Assembly (NCBI GenBank): GCA_947467345.1 | Contig: CANIHD010000006.1 | Location: 62,001 to 126,000 of the forward strand | Reading direction: 5' to 3' | DNA length: 64,000 nt | Origin: Alphaproteobacteria bacterium | GTDB taxonomy: Bacteria > Pseudomonadota > Alphaproteobacteria > Micropepsales > Micropepsaceae | Program-made: the position numbers and the translations under genes | Shown here: positions 8,325 to 18,287 of the stretch, piece after piece | Numbering within the stretch: the stretch's first letter is position 1 | Layout: every line of letters begins with the position of its first letter | Notes under the pieces: model-generated | The model's database searches: none | What the model was told of the DNA's origin: nothing | Seen by the model: the letters and a program-made list of their open reading frames with translations, nothing else

Positions 8325-10505
8325 TCAGTCATTGATGGCGGCCTTCGTTACCCAAGGCCGCCGCCCCCGCGTCTCTGCAACCGAAAGCGAACGCGTGGTA
8401 CCATCGCCCAGCCACAGCGCAATCGCACCGCCATCCAAAATTTCGAAGCGATCGACGACACGCTGTGGACCCAGACAGGGACGGCGCAACGGCACTGCTG
8501 AAATCAGCACGTCGGCGCGCTTGCAATCGTCCTGCAGCGCGCCCACTTTTTGCGCCAATGCGATAGTGCGCCCGTAGCCGTATTTCACGACACAACCATA
8601 TTCGTCGCAGTTTCCCTCGACTCTGGCCTCTTCCGCCGGACGTTCATCGCCATCGCGCAAAAGCCATTGCTCCGCGGTGTAATCATCTACCTTGCCGACC
8701 AGCATGAAGCGCCCGTCGGCACCGCGTACGGCAATGCCGCCCGCATCGCGTGCAATTAAAATGTCCGGCCGCGCCGGTGCGAAACTCAGCAATAGACCAG
8801 CCGCGATTGGCGCGAGTCCCAGCCAGCGCCAGCGCCTCTGCCACAGACCGAGCCACAGCCCGCCGAACACAATTAGCGCAAGAACGGCGCTTGACCACGC
8901 CGGCAGAAGACGCACCGCGCCTGGAAGCGAAGCAACATAATGCGCGATGTCGGTCATGGCGCGCACGCCCCACCCCATCATCTGCAACGGCCAATATTCG
9001 AGGCCGAAAGGCATGGCGGCAACGGTGAAACACGCGGACGGCATGATGACGAGGCCAACCACCGGCGTCGCCAGGAGATTGGCAAGCAGCGAATAGCCGG
9101 GCGCGCGATCGAAATGGTAGATCGCAAACGGTGCCGTCGCGAGCCCAGCAATCATGCTGGTGAGTACGAGACCGGTAAAATAGCGGCGGACCCATCGTGC
9201 GACGCGAAACAAACGCGGCGCATCGCCGAGATCGATTTTGGGCAGGCTGCGCTGCCACTCCGCTAAAGCGATCAATCCGATGATGGCGGCAAAGGACATT
9301 TGGAAACTGGGCTCTATGGCGCCTTCCGGCTCGACCGCCAGAATAAGCAGCGCCGAGATCGCAACCGCGCGCATGTTCAGCGCGGGTCGGTCGGCGAGGA
9401 CCGCCAGCAGCATGGCAGTGAGCATGATGTAGGACCGCACCGCCGGCGCGCCCGCCCCAGAAATGAAGAGATAGAATGTCGCTGCAAAGAGTGCGGCGAT
9501 GGACGCCCATTTCTTGATGGGTTGCGTGAGGGCGATGGCCGGCCACAGCGCCAGCAGCGCGCGCACGATCCAAAATGCGCCGAGACCGGCCAGCGCCATG
9601 TGCAGACCGGAAATCGACAGCACATGGAAGAGTCCGGAATCGCGATAGGCCTCGTTATCTTCTTCGCTGATCGCCGCACGGTCCCCCGCGATCAACGCCG
9701 CCGCGATGGCGCCCTCAGGCCCCGGAAGACCGGCGCGAATGCGCGTGGACATAGAGAGACGAAGTTGTTCGATCCAGGCGGCGAAATCCTCCGTCCAAGA
9801 GCGCGTTGGAATTTCGCCGATGATTTGCGGCGCGCCGAGACCGAATCCGACGCCGCCGATACCGGAATAATAAGCCCAGCGCGCAAAATCGTACCCGCCG
9901 GGCTGCGCCGGTTCCGGCGGCGGGCGCAGCATGGCGAGCTGTGAAATGCTGACGCCTGGCGCTACAGCGGCAACGGATTTTTCGCCGCGCAGAGTGATGC
10001 GCACACGGCGCGGCAGATTTTCCGTCTCGCGTCCAATTTTTGAAGGTGACAGCTCAATGCGCGCGCGGGCAGCATCTAGAACGAGCACGTTTTCGTTGCG
10101 CCCTTCGATACGGAGCGCACCGGTGTCGCGCGTGATGATGGGCGCCGCGACACGTTCCGTGCGCCATTTGGCGGCGGCGAAACCTAGACCCGCACCAGCG
10201 ACGAGCGCGCAAACAAAACAGATGAAGACCACATGCGTCATGCGGGCTATCGCGAGCGCAGCCACGGCCACGAGAACAACGACCCAAACCATCGTCCACC
10301 CAGGCTCGTCAGGCAGCGCGAAATAAAATGCGGCGCCGCCGGCGAAGGTGGCAACGCCCCACGGCAGCCAGCGGTCGCGCTCCGCGGCGAGATTGTCCCG
10401 CCACGCCGTCCATACTCGCGCGGGCAGCGTGCGAGGCGTCTCCGATGGCGCGGGCGCGAAATTAACCGTGTTGGCTGCGGGTTGGCCAGCAAAGGACAGG
10501 CGCAT
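8325..10505 (-). CDS. comEC: ComEC/Rec2 family DNA-uptake channel protein
   Basis: This multi-pass membrane protein of 726 residues is predicted to move single-stranded DNA across the inner membrane during natural transformation. An N-terminal membrane pair (about 35-90) is followed by a DUF4131-type periplasmic domain. The Competence domain comes next (SGLFHVLSISGLHMALAGLG, then GAGAPAVRSYIMLTAMLLA) with many helices, and the C-terminal part is short. The catalytic histidines of the beta-lactamase-like nuclease seen in longer ComECs are not visible. I prefer the ATG at 10505: the frame is open to 10613, but that would leave three bases to the divergent gltX start. Confidence 0.9.
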   Translation of the reverse strand: MRLSFAGQPAANTVNFAPAPSETPRTLPARVWTAWRDNLAAERDRWLPWGVATFAGGAAFYFALPDEPGWTMVWVVVLVAVAALAIARMTHVVFICFVCALVAGAGLGFAAAKWRTERVAAPIITRDTGALRIEGRNENVLVLDAARARIELSPSKIGRETENLPRRVRITLRGEKSVAAVAPGVSISQLAMLRPPPEPAQPGGYDFARWAYYSGIGGVGFGLGAPQIIGEIPTRSWTEDFAAWIEQLRLSMSTRIRAGLPGPEGAIAAALIAGDRAAISEEDNEAYRDSGLFHVLSISGLHMALAGLGAFWIVRALLALWPAIALTQPIKKWASIAALFAATFYLFISGAGAPAVRSYIMLTAMLLAVLADRPALNMRAVAISALLILAVEPEGAIEPSFQMSFAAIIGLIALAEWQRSLPKIDLGDAPRLFRVARWVRRYFTGLVLTSMIAGLATAPFAIYHFDRAPGYSLLANLLATPVVGLVIMPSACFTVAAMPFGLEYWPLQMMGWGVRAMTDIAHYVASLPGAVRLLPAWSSAVLALIVFGGLWLGLWQRRWRWLGLAPIAAGLLLSFAPARPDILIARDAGGIAVRGADGRFMLVGKVDDYTAEQWLLRDGDERPAEEARVEGNCDEYGCVVKYGYGRTIALAQKVGALQDDCKRADVLISAVPLRRPCLGPQRVVDRFEILDGGAIALWLGDGTTRSLSVAETRGRRPWVTKAAIND

Positions 10506-10616
10506 CGCACGCTCGAGGCTGCTAAGTCCTATCGGCAAGGGCCGCGTCTCTCGAAATTCATGTTTTCCCCGGAAGGCCCACTTCACAGGCCGCCGGAAAA
10601 TGCTTAGGCACAAATC

Positions 10617-12023
10617 ATGGCAAAATCCGGCACGCCCGTTTTACGTTTCGCGCCTTCCCCCACCGGCTACCTGCATATTGGCGGCGCCCGTACGGCCCTT
10701 TTCAATTGGCTCTATGCCCGCCGCACCGGGGGCACATTCCGCTTGCGGATCGAGGACACTGACCGCCAGCGCTCAACCCCAGAGGCCATAGCGGCCATTT
10801 TCAACGGCCTGACCTGGATGGGCCTCGATTGGGACGACGAGCCGGTCTTCCAATTCGCCCGGGCCGAGCGCCATCGCGAAATCGCCGAAGCAATGGTGGC
10901 GCGCGGTCATGCCTATCGCGCCTATGACACGGCGGAAGAACTCGACGCCATGCGCACGCGCCAGAAGGCGGAAGGTAAGCCCGTGCGCTCGCGCTGGCGC
11001 GACGCGGGGCCGAACGACGCGACGCCGGACATCGCTCCGGTCATCCGTCTGAAAGGTCCAACTAGCGGCGAGACATTGGTTCGCGATGTCGTGCAAGGCG
11101 ATGTGCGCTTCAGCAACGAGAACCTCGACGACATGGTTCTCCTCAGAAGCGACGACACGCCCACTTATATGCTCGCGGTGGTGGTGGACGATTTCGACAT
11201 GGGCGTAACGCATGTGCTGCGCGGCGACGACCATTTGAACAATGCCGCGCGTCAATTGCAGATCATTCACGGCATGGGCTGGCCGGAACCCGTTTACGGT
11301 CACGTACCGCTGATCCATGGCGCGGATGGTGCCAAGCTCTCGAAGCGCCATGGCGCACTTGCCGTCGAGGCCTATCGCGACATGGGCTATCTGTCCGAAG
11401 CGATGCGGAACTATCTCTTGCGCCTCGGTTGGAGTCACGGCGACGAAGAAATCATTCCGACCGCGCAAGCAATCGAATGGTTCAATCTTGAAGGCATCGG
11501 GCGCTCGCCTGCCCGCTTCGATCTGAAGAAGCTGGACAGTATCAATGCGCATTATATGCGCCAATTGGACGAAGCCGCGCTGACGACTGAACTGATGGCC
11601 ACGGCGGAACGGCTGGTTCCGGAGCGGAAGCTGGGCGAGACTATTCGTGCACGGCTGAATAGCGCGATGGGGGGCCTGAAATCCCGCGCAAAAACATTGC
11701 TTGAACTTAATGAGGCGGCGGAGTTTCTTTATGCGGACGGTCCGCCCATTCTCAACGCCAAAGCGGCGCAGGTTCTGAGCCCCGAAGCAAAGGCACTTAT
11801 AAAGAAGTTCATAGCTACTATTGAAAACCTGCCCTGGGAAAGTTCAGAACTTGAGAGCCAAACCAAGACTTTGGCGGAAAAAGAGGGAGTGTCCCTGGGC
11901 GACATAGCGCAACCATTGCGGGCCGCATTGACGGGGAAAACTACTTCTCCGCCGGTCTTCGATGTTCTTATTGCGCTCGGTCGTGAAGAAGCCTTGACAC
12001 GCCTCAGCGCACATGCCGCATAG
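10617..12023 (+). CDS. gltX: Glutamyl-tRNA synthetase
   Basis: This class I synthetase charges tRNA-Glu. The 468-residue protein has the HIGH-type motif (YLHIGGARTALFNW) near residue 18, RIEDTDRQR, and the KMSKS-type motif GAKLSKRHGA. The C-terminal anticodon domain is complete. Alphaproteobacteria often have two GltX copies, one of which also charges tRNA-Gln for amidotransferase correction; which copy this is cannot be told. The start lies close to the divergent comEC gene and is followed by gltA, a conserved neighbour. Confidence 0.97.
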   Translation: MAKSGTPVLRFAPSPTGYLHIGGARTALFNWLYARRTGGTFRLRIEDTDRQRSTPEAIAAIFNGLTWMGLDWDDEPVFQFARAERHREIAEAMVARGHAYRAYDTAEELDAMRTRQKAEGKPVRSRWRDAGPNDATPDIAPVIRLKGPTSGETLVRDVVQGDVRFSNENLDDMVLLRSDDTPTYMLAVVVDDFDMGVTHVLRGDDHLNNAARQLQIIHGMGWPEPVYGHVPLIHGADGAKLSKRHGALAVEAYRDMGYLSEAMRNYLLRLGWSHGDEEIIPTAQAIEWFNLEGIGRSPARFDLKKLDSINAHYMRQLDEAALTTELMATAERLVPERKLGETIRARLNSAMGGLKSRAKTLLELNEAAEFLYADGPPILNAKAAQVLSPEAKALIKKFIATIENLPWESSELESQTKTLAEKEGVSLGDIAQPLRAALTGKTTSPPVFDVLIALGREEALTRLSAHAA

Positions 12024-12040
12024 AAGTCGGTCGGAAGGGC

Positions 12041-12069
12041 GTGACGGCTCTTCAACCGCCTCGTATATA
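12041..12069 (+). promoter_or_regulatory. Probable gltA promoter
   Basis: GTGACG (12041-12046) and TATATA (12064-12069) stand 17 bases apart in the gltX-gltA gap, about 60 bases before the gltA ATG. The match to the sigma-70 consensus is fair rather than strong. Confidence 0.45.
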
Positions 12070-12130
12070 GAAATGGACCGATGCAAAATCGGCGTTTGGG
12101 GAGGCCCGTCCGTCACACACGGAGTTCGAG

Positions 12131-13444
12131 ATGAACAATAAGCCAAGCAACATTAAGGACGTGGGCACTGCCACCCTGAATTACGGGAATCAGCAATACA
12201 AGTTTCCGGTCTTTGGCGGCACAATCGGGCCGAATGTCGTCGACATCAGGAAGCTCTACGAAAAAGCCGATATCTTTACTTACGATCCGGGATTCACATC
12301 GACCGCCAGCTGCGAAAGCGACCTGACGTTCATCGACGGTGATCAAGGCGTTTTGCTCTATCGCGGTTATCCGATTGAGCAGCTCGCCAAACATTCGAAC
12401 TTCCTCGAAGTCTGCCATTTGCTGCTTTACGGGGAACTACCGACACCGGCGAAAATGGCCGAGTTCGATCACACCATCACCTTCCACACGATGGTGCATG
12501 AACAACTGGGATTCTTGTTCCGCGGCTTTCGCCGGGACGCCCATCCCATGGCCGTCATGGTCGGCGTGGTTGGCGCACTCTCGGCGTTTTATCACGACTC
12601 CACGGACATCACGGACCAGAAGCAGCGCGAAATCGCCAGCCATCGTCTGATCGCCAAGATGCCGACCATTGCGGCAATGGCATTCAAATATTCGATCGGC
12701 CAGCCTTTCGTGTATCCGCTGAACAAGCTCGGCTACACCGAGAACTTCATGCGCATGTGCTTTGCCGTGCCGTGCGACGAGTACAAGGTCAATCCCGTTC
12801 TCGCCAAAGCGCTCGACACCATCTTCATCCTGCACGCCGATCACGAGCAGAACGCATCGACATCTACGGTTCGTCTGGCTGGTTCTTCCGGCGCCAATCC
12901 CTTCGCGTGTATTGCGGCGGGCATCGCCTGCCTTTGGGGCCCTGCCCATGGCGGCGCCAATGAAGCGGCGCTGAACATGCTGCGCGAAATCGGCACCATC
13001 GACCGTGTGCCGGAATATGTGAAAAAGGCCAAGGACAAGAACGATCCGTTCCGCCTGATGGGCTTTGGCCATCGCGTCTATAAGAACTACGACCCGCGCG
13101 CCAAAGTCATGCGCGAGCAATGCTATGCCGTGCTCGATGAGCTCGGCATGAAAGACGATCCCTTGCTCAAGACGGCGCTCGAATTGGAGCGCATCGCGCT
13201 GCAGGACGAATATTTCGTCGAGCGGAAACTCTATCCCAATATCGATTTCTACTCGGGCATCACGCTGAAGGCGCTCGGCTTTCCCACCGACATGTTCACG
13301 GCGCTGTTCGCGCTGGCGCGCACGGTCGGCTGGGTGGCGCAGTGGAAAGAGATGGTCGAGGACCCGCAGCAGAAAATCGGTCGCCCGCGCCAAATCTATA
13401 CGGGGCCGACAAAACGCGATTACATTCCGCTAGAGAAACGCTGA
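12131..13444 (+). CDS. gltA: Citrate synthase
   Basis: This enzyme condenses acetyl-CoA with oxaloacetate at the entry of the TCA cycle. The 437-residue protein is a type II (hexameric, NADH-sensitive type) citrate synthase by length. The N-terminal beta domain ([20 protein letters not shown]) is followed by [10 protein letters not shown] (catalytic His), [13 protein letters not shown] and the [18 protein letters not shown] aspartate region. GGAG eight bases before the ATG is a good ribosome binding site. The downstream hydrolase begins on the last base of its stop codon. Confidence 0.97.
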   Translation: MNNKPSNIKDVGTATLNYGNQQYKFPVFGGTIGPNVVDIRKLYEKADIFTYDPGFTSTASCESDLTFIDGDQGVLLYRGYPIEQLAKHSNFLEVCHLLLYGELPTPAKMAEFDHTITFHTMVHEQLGFLFRGFRRDAHPMAVMVGVVGALSAFYHDSTDITDQKQREIASHRLIAKMPTIAAMAFKYSIGQPFVYPLNKLGYTENFMRMCFAVPCDEYKVNPVLAKALDTIFILHADHEQNASTSTVRLAGSSGANPFACIAAGIACLWGPAHGGANEAALNMLREIGTIDRVPEYVKKAKDKNDPFRLMGFGHRVYKNYDPRAKVMREQCYAVLDELGMKDDPLLKTALELERIALQDEYFVERKLYPNIDFYSGITLKALGFPTDMFTALFALARTVGWVAQWKEMVEDPQQKIGRPRQIYTGPTKRDYIPLEKR

Positions 13445-14202
13445 TGCGAAAAAGTGCCGGAGGGCTTGTACTTCTGGCGCTGTTCGCGCTGTGCGGCGGC
13501 ATGGGTATGGGCCATGCCGCTGAAGCAACCGGGCGCACCATTACTGTTGCAGCAACCGAGCGCCCGGTTAAGCTGATTGCGTTCGTGGCCCCAGGCACCG
13601 AGCCACGGCCGGCGGCGCTTCTTTTGCACGGCGGCAACGGCTTCAGGAATGGCTTGCCGGGCTATAGCCGCTACGCCGCCGGGCTCGCCGCCTCCGGCGT
13701 AGATGCCTATCTGGTGTATTATTACAGCGATAAGGATCTCCGCGATCGCGATAGCGGCGTCGACAATTTCTATGAGCGTCTGCCGGCGTGGCGCAAATTG
13801 GTAGGCGATGTAGCGACCGCCGTTCTACAGCGCGAGCACGCCTCGGGGAAAATCGGCATCGTAGGCTTTTCGAACGGCGCCATACTCGGCACTGCGGCGA
13901 GCGGCGTCGATCCACGCATCGGCGCATTCGTCGGCTATTACGGCGCCATTCCAGGCCCGCTCGCACGCGACATCACGCGCATGCCGCCGACGCTGCTTCT
14001 GCACGGCGACAATGATCAGGTCATTCCCTTTTCGGCCGGACAGGAATTGGAAAAATTTACACGCGCGCTCAATCGCGATACCGAAATGGTCGTCTATCAT
14101 GGCGAAGGCCATGGCTTCGCCACCGATGAAAACAATGTCGGCAGAAACGGGCTGACGCGCACCATTGCCTTTTTGAAATCGCGTCTGGCTGAAAAGCCCT
14201 AA
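13444..14202 (+). CDS. Secreted dienelactone-hydrolase-like alpha/beta hydrolase
   Basis: The 252-residue protein begins with a signal peptide (RKSAGGLVLLALFALCGG, cleavage near GHAAEA) and so should be periplasmic. The alpha/beta hydrolase core shows LLHGGNG, the nucleophile elbow GFSNGA (S143; true dienelactone hydrolases use Cys), D191 (HGDNDQVIP) and H223 (EGHGFA). The substrate is unknown. It is coupled to gltA by a one-base overlap (TGATG) and to the next methyltransferase gene likewise (TAATG). This pair is an insertion between gltA and lpxB relative to the common order. Confidence 0.85.
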   Translation: MRKSAGGLVLLALFALCGGMGMGHAAEATGRTITVAATERPVKLIAFVAPGTEPRPAALLLHGGNGFRNGLPGYSRYAAGLAASGVDAYLVYYYSDKDLRDRDSGVDNFYERLPAWRKLVGDVATAVLQREHASGKIGIVGFSNGAILGTAASGVDPRIGAFVGYYGAIPGPLARDITRMPPTLLLHGDNDQVIPFSAGQELEKFTRALNRDTEMVVYHGEGHGFATDENNVGRNGLTRTIAFLKSRLAEKP

Positions 14203-14918
14203 TGGCCTGTCCAGTCTGTGGAGCGTTCGATTTCGAAAACCTCGGCGAAAAGAGCGGCTTTCCAGTCGTTCAATGCCGAACTTGCACCCATCGCTTCATC
14301 CATCCCATGCCGTCGCAGGATGTGATCGACGCCTATTACGCGCGCTATTGGATCAATACGAAAAACATCCGCAATGGCGACCTCAAGATTCGGCGTTTGA
14401 AGCGAATCCTGTCCAGCTTCTTGAAGCACGCACCCGGCAAGGATTTTCTCGATATCGGCTGCAACACCGGCTTCGGCGTCGAAGCGGCGCGGCGGCTCGG
14501 CTATCGCGCAAGCGGCGTGGATGTCAGCGCCGAAGCGATTGAAATCGCGCGCGGACTATATCCCGAGAACCGCTTCGTCGATGGCACATCGCAGAATTTT
14601 GCTACGCGGGGCGAACAGTTCGACGCCATCTTATGCCGCGAAGTCATTGAGCACATGCCGGAGGTGCATAGCTTCATGGCTTCGCTGAAATCGCTTATGC
14701 GCGTCGGCGGCGTATTGTGGCTGACCACACCCGATGCCGGACATTTCCGCGTGCCAAAAAACTTTCCGACGTGGAAAGAGGTTATCCCACCGGAGCACAT
14801 AAGCTTCTTCAATCGCGCTTCGCTGGAACGCCTGTTTCGCGAATACGATATCGAGATCGTTCACAAACAATGGCAGTGGAAGCCGTCGCTGCGTGTGCTG
14901 GCGCGGCGGGTTAAATAA
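14202..14918 (+). CDS. Class I SAM-dependent methyltransferase with N-terminal zinc-ribbon-like motif
   Basis: The protein has 238 residues. Two CxxC pairs (C3/C6 and C25/C28) form a probable zinc knuckle. After a short helical linker comes a Rossmann methyltransferase: motif I FLDIGCNTGFG at about 82-92, an acidic ribose-binding residue in GVDVSAEAIEIA, and CREVIEHMPE. This architecture occurs in methyltransferases acting on sugars or polysaccharide precursors, but the substrate is not inferable. The last 58 bases overlap the 3' end of lpxB on the opposite strand. Confidence 0.85.
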   Translation: MACPVCGAFDFENLGEKSGFPVVQCRTCTHRFIHPMPSQDVIDAYYARYWINTKNIRNGDLKIRRLKRILSSFLKHAPGKDFLDIGCNTGFGVEAARRLGYRASGVDVSAEAIEIARGLYPENRFVDGTSQNFATRGEQFDAILCREVIEHMPEVHSFMASLKSLMRVGGVLWLTTPDAGHFRVPKNFPTWKEVIPPEHISFFNRASLERLFREYDIEIVHKQWQWKPSLRVLARRVK

Positions 14919-16120
14919 TCTGACACGCGTGAGATCGCGGCTTTCGTCGCCATATCCATGATGACTTGAGCCGCGCGGGCGATAGGACTTCCCTGCCCCT
15001 CGCCAATCAACGCCATAGCTTCAGCAAGATCGGCGACTTGTGCCGCGCGGGCGCCCTCGTCGCGCAGAAGCGGCGTCAAAGCCTGAACCAAGTTCTCCGG
15101 CGTGCAGCGTTCCTGAACGAATTCAGGAACCGCCGCGCGGCCCAAAATCAGATTGACCAAAGTGATATAGGCGACATCGACAAAGTGGCGGGCTATGGCG
15201 AAAGTAAGCCAGCCGACACGATAGGCCACAACCATCGGCGTTCGCGCCAGGGCAAGTTCGGTGGTTACCGTACCGGATGCAGCCAGCGCGACATCGGCGG
15301 CATCGAAGGCCGCGAATTTCTCGGCATCGCCTTCAACAACGTGGATTTTCGTCGGCCAATCCTTCGCCGCCGCCTGCACAAGAGGCGCAACGTGCCCGAT
15401 GGTCGGCATGACGCAAACGAGATCCGGCATGTCGCGCGCGAGAATTCCGACGGCCTCGCGAAATACCGGCAATATGAAGCGGATTTCGTTGCGGCGGCTT
15501 CCGGGCAGAACCGCGAGCAATGTTGCGTTGGGCGCGATGTTGTGACGGACGCGGAATTCGTCGCCGCCGACCATGTGCTTTGCGCGCTCAATCACCGGGT
15601 AACCGACAAAATGCGCAGCCAGTCCGTGTCGCTCGAAATGCGGCGCTTCAAACGGAAGCAACGTGAGCACCGCATCCATATAGGTAGCCATGCGTTTGGC
15701 GCGGCCGGCGCGCGATGCCCAAACCTGCGGCGGCGCATAATTGAGCGTAAGAAGTTTCGGGTCTGCGCGTTTGATCGCGCGCGCCACACGATGCGTGAAA
15801 TCCGGGCTGTCAATCAGAACGATTACATCGGGCCGCGTCTTCACCGCGAAATCGGCGGCTTGCCGCACGCGGCGCAGGATTTCCGGAATGCGCGGCACCA
15901 CTTCGCGCAATCCCATCACCGATGTGGCATCGAGCGAAAAGAGACTTTGCAGGCCTTCACGCGTCATGGCATCGCCGCCGACACCGACCAGTTTGATGGC
16001 AGGAAGGCCAGCGCGCGCCGCATGCGCCTTCAACTCGCGCATCAACTCGGCGCCCAGCACATCACCCGACGGCTCACCGACCACCAGCATGATCGTCAGC
16101 GGCGCCGACATGCCTGCCAT
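14861..16120 (-). CDS. lpxB: Lipid-A-disaccharide synthase
   Basis: LpxB joins lipid X to UDP-2,3-diacylglucosamine, making the lipid A disaccharide at the inner membrane. The family start LTIMLVVGEPSGDVLGAELM, the FAVKTRPDVIVLIDSPDF segment, ALTYAPP-like LLTLNYAPPQVWASR and GTVTTELALARTPMVVAYR are present. At 419 residues it is slightly long: the last 25 or so residues run into the convergent methyltransferase gene and look non-homologous. The ATG overlaps the lpxI stop by one base. It is the last gene of the long minus-strand envelope operon. Confidence 0.96.
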   Translation of the reverse strand: MAGMSAPLTIMLVVGEPSGDVLGAELMRELKAHAARAGLPAIKLVGVGGDAMTREGLQSLFSLDATSVMGLREVVPRIPEILRRVRQAADFAVKTRPDVIVLIDSPDFTHRVARAIKRADPKLLTLNYAPPQVWASRAGRAKRMATYMDAVLTLLPFEAPHFERHGLAAHFVGYPVIERAKHMVGGDEFRVRHNIAPNATLLAVLPGSRRNEIRFILPVFREAVGILARDMPDLVCVMPTIGHVAPLVQAAAKDWPTKIHVVEGDAEKFAAFDAADVALAASGTVTTELALARTPMVVAYRVGWLTFAIARHFVDVAYITLVNLILGRAAVPEFVQERCTPENLVQALTPLLRDEGARAAQVADLAEAMALIGEGQGSPIARAAQVIMDMATKAAISRVSDYLTRRASTRSDGFHCHCL

Positions 16121-16974
16121 CAGATGCCCGCATCCTTAGCGATGCCAAAGACGAAGAGACCCGCCGCATCAGCCGCTTCGACTACGCCGCGCGGCGAGAG
16201 AAGAAGCGTCGCGCCCGCCTCTACGGCGATGCCCGCGAGGCCCGCTTCCGCTGCAAGTCTCACAGTGCGCAATCCGATGACCGGCAGATCGACCCGCCGC
16301 TCTTGCTTCGGCTTGGGTGCCTTCGCGATAACGCCACGCTTTGCTTCCAGCGTTCCGCGCAAGGTAACCGGCAATGTGGCGACGCGCTGAAGCATCGCAT
16401 CTGTTCCTTCGGCGGCTTCAACCGCGAGCGGCAATCCTTCGCAAACAACAGCCGATTGGCCGACGTCCAAAGCACCGACTGCGCGCACAATCTTAAAAGC
16501 CGCTGCCACGTCGTCGCGTTCGCGGTCACTCGGCTGCCGGAGCGTCAGTACACCCTCGGACGCCAACAGAGCTTTCGCAGCGTCAGCCGAGCCTATCACC
16601 TTAATGCCTTCATTCTCGAATATCGCGAGCACGGCGCGTAAGAGCGCATCGTCGCCTTTGGCTGCGGCCGCGATCAATCTTGGCAGCGCCATGGCGCCAC
16701 GCGCATCCAGTTTTAGCGATGAGAAATTCGGGCGCGGCACGCGGCCGGCGAACGTAACTGAAGCGCAACCCGCCTCTTTTACGAGGCGAAGTGCGCGTCC
16801 GACTTCGCCGAGCGCCGCAACGACATGCGGATAGCTTTTGATCCACTCCGCGTCAGCGATCCCGTCGATAGCGAGCACGTAAACATCGCGTCCATCAGCC
16901 GTTGCCGCTTCTGCAATCGCACGTGGCAATTCACCGCCGCCCGCGATGATGCCAAGCGTGTTGCCGCCACTCAT
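16120..16974 (-). CDS. lpxI: UDP-2,3-diacylglucosamine diphosphatase LpxI (DUF1009)
   Basis: LpxI hydrolyses UDP-2,3-diacylglucosamine to lipid X, the step done by LpxH in gamma- and betaproteobacteria. The 284-residue protein shows the LpxI N-terminal domain (LGIIAGGGELPRAIAEAA), the VTFAGRVPRPNF motif, and the C-terminal part with EGTDAMLQRV and DLPVIGLRTV, expected around the catalytic Asp. It sits in its usual place between lpxA and lpxB, three bases after lpxA, with one-base overlap into lpxB. Confidence 0.95.
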   Translation of the reverse strand: MSGGNTLGIIAGGGELPRAIAEAATADGRDVYVLAIDGIADAEWIKSYPHVVAALGEVGRALRLVKEAGCASVTFAGRVPRPNFSSLKLDARGAMALPRLIAAAAKGDDALLRAVLAIFENEGIKVIGSADAAKALLASEGVLTLRQPSDRERDDVAAAFKIVRAVGALDVGQSAVVCEGLPLAVEAAEGTDAMLQRVATLPVTLRGTLEAKRGVIAKAPKPKQERRVDLPVIGLRTVRLAAEAGLAGIAVEAGATLLLSPRGVVEAADAAGLFVFGIAKDAGI

Positions 16975-16977
16975 GGT

Positions 16978-17799
16978 TTAGGAATTGTCGGCGGCGGAAG
17001 ATCCCGCCCCGGGCATGCAGATCGGACGCTTCGACGCAGCGCGAATGAAAGCAACAATCTCCTGCACCAGCGGGACATCCGGCCAGTTCACAGCGACTTT
17101 CTCCACGCGTTCCTGAAACGAGCCCGCGCCGAAGAACAGCATGTCGTAGGCAGCGCGCATTTTATGAAGGTCCGAACGCACAAGCCCACGGCGCTTGAGG
17201 CCAAGGACGTTGAGCCCTTCCATGACGCCACGCGAGCCTTGCACCAGACCGTAGGGAATAACGTCGGCGGCGATGCCCGTCACACCGCCGATAAAACACC
17301 CGCGCCCCAGCCGCACATATTGCAGCACGGCAGCAAGTCCACCGACGGTAACGCCGTCCTCGACCACAACATGTCCCGCAATCGCCACGGAATTGGCGAA
17401 GGTGACGTCGTTGCCGATGTGACAATCATGCGCAACATGGGAATAGGCCATGAAATATCCGCGGTCGCCGACCTGCGTAAGGTTGCCGCCCTTCGCCGTT
17501 CCCATGTTCATGGTGACGTGTTCGCGGATGACATTGTCGGCGCCGATCCGCAAACCGCTCTCTGCGTCACCACCAGGGGGATTGCGAAATTGCGAGCTGC
17601 CGCCCAATACCGCGTGCGCATGCACGACTGTACGCGGTCCGATTTCCGTGTTGCCGGTTACAACCACATGCGACGCAAGGCGCACGCCATAACCCAGGCG
17701 AACACTGGAACCAATCACGCTATAGGGGCCGATTTCAACATCGGCACCCAGTACCGCCCCATCTTCGACGATGGCGCTGGGATGAATCTTGGACGTCAA
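16978..17799 (-). CDS. lpxA: Acyl-ACP--UDP-N-acetylglucosamine O-acyltransferase
   Basis: LpxA starts lipid A synthesis by adding a 3-hydroxyacyl chain to UDP-GlcNAc. The left-handed beta-helix hexapeptide repeats are obvious (IHPSAIVEDGAVLGADVEIG onward). The catalytic histidine lies in YSHVAHDCHIGND, and the helical C-terminal domain is complete. I start it at a TTG that overlaps the fabZ stop (TTGA), giving [10 protein letters not shown], the usual N-terminus, and 273 residues. No ATG or GTG start fits, and the open frame further upstream is inside fabZ. Confidence 0.94.
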   Translation of the reverse strand: MTSKIHPSAIVEDGAVLGADVEIGPYSVIGSSVRLGYGVRLASHVVVTGNTEIGPRTVVHAHAVLGGSSQFRNPPGGDAESGLRIGADNVIREHVTMNMGTAKGGNLTQVGDRGYFMAYSHVAHDCHIGNDVTFANSVAIAGHVVVEDGVTVGGLAAVLQYVRLGRGCFIGGVTGIAADVIPYGLVQGSRGVMEGLNVLGLKRRGLVRSDLHKMRAAYDMLFFGAGSFQERVEKVAVNWPDVPLVQEIVAFIRAASKRPICMPGAGSSAADNS

Positions 17800-18287
17800 T
17801 CCGATCCGCCTTCCGGAAGCGGCGTTTCGGAGCCGAACATCGCGCTGAACTCCGCTTCCGCAACCAGAGTCTCGTCGGTGAATGCCTTGCCGACAAAACG
17901 CCAAACCGGACCGCGGTTGCGCTGAACGCGCACTTCAAGACGCAACACGTCGCCGGGACGCACCGGCTTGCGGAAGCGCGCTTTGTCGATGGTCATGAAA
18001 TAGACCTGCCGGCGCTCGCCGGAAACGCCGAGCGAATGTACGACAAGCGCGCCGCCGGCCTGCGCCAGAGCTTCCACGATGAGCACGCCCGGCATCACCG
18101 GATTGCCGGGAAAATGGCCGGCGAAATGCGGCTCGGAGGCGCGAACCGTTTTCCAACCGACAGCACTCTCGCCGTCGCGGACATCGGTCAGCCTATCGAT
18201 CAGAAGGAATGGATCGCGGTGCGGAAGCAGCTGCATAATTCCCTCAAGGTCGTAAGATTTCAGTGCTGTGCTGCTATTCTCATCCAT
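17796..18287 (-). CDS. fabZ: 3-hydroxyacyl-ACP dehydratase FabZ
   Basis: FabZ dehydrates 3-hydroxyacyl-ACP in fatty acid synthesis and competes with LpxA for the same substrate, so their coupling matters for lipid A balance. The 163-residue hot-dog protein carries [16 protein letters not shown], the catalytic His in [15 protein letters not shown] and the catalytic Glu in VEALAQAGG. The ATG chosen (DENSST N-terminus) overlaps the lpxD stop by eight bases; its own stop overlaps the lpxA start. Confidence 0.96.
   Translation of the reverse strand: MDENSSTALKSYDLEGIMQLLPHRDPFLLIDRLTDVRDGESAVGWKTVRASEPHFAGHFPGNPVMPGVLIVEALAQAGGALVVHSLGVSGERRQVYFMTIDKARFRKPVRPGDVLRLEVRVQRNRGPVWRFVGKAFTDETLVAEAEFSAMFGSETPLPEGGSD

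Noticed and set aside
10506-10613. Longer comEC N-terminus
   Set aside because: It would start three bases from the divergent gltX start, leaving no room for either promoter.
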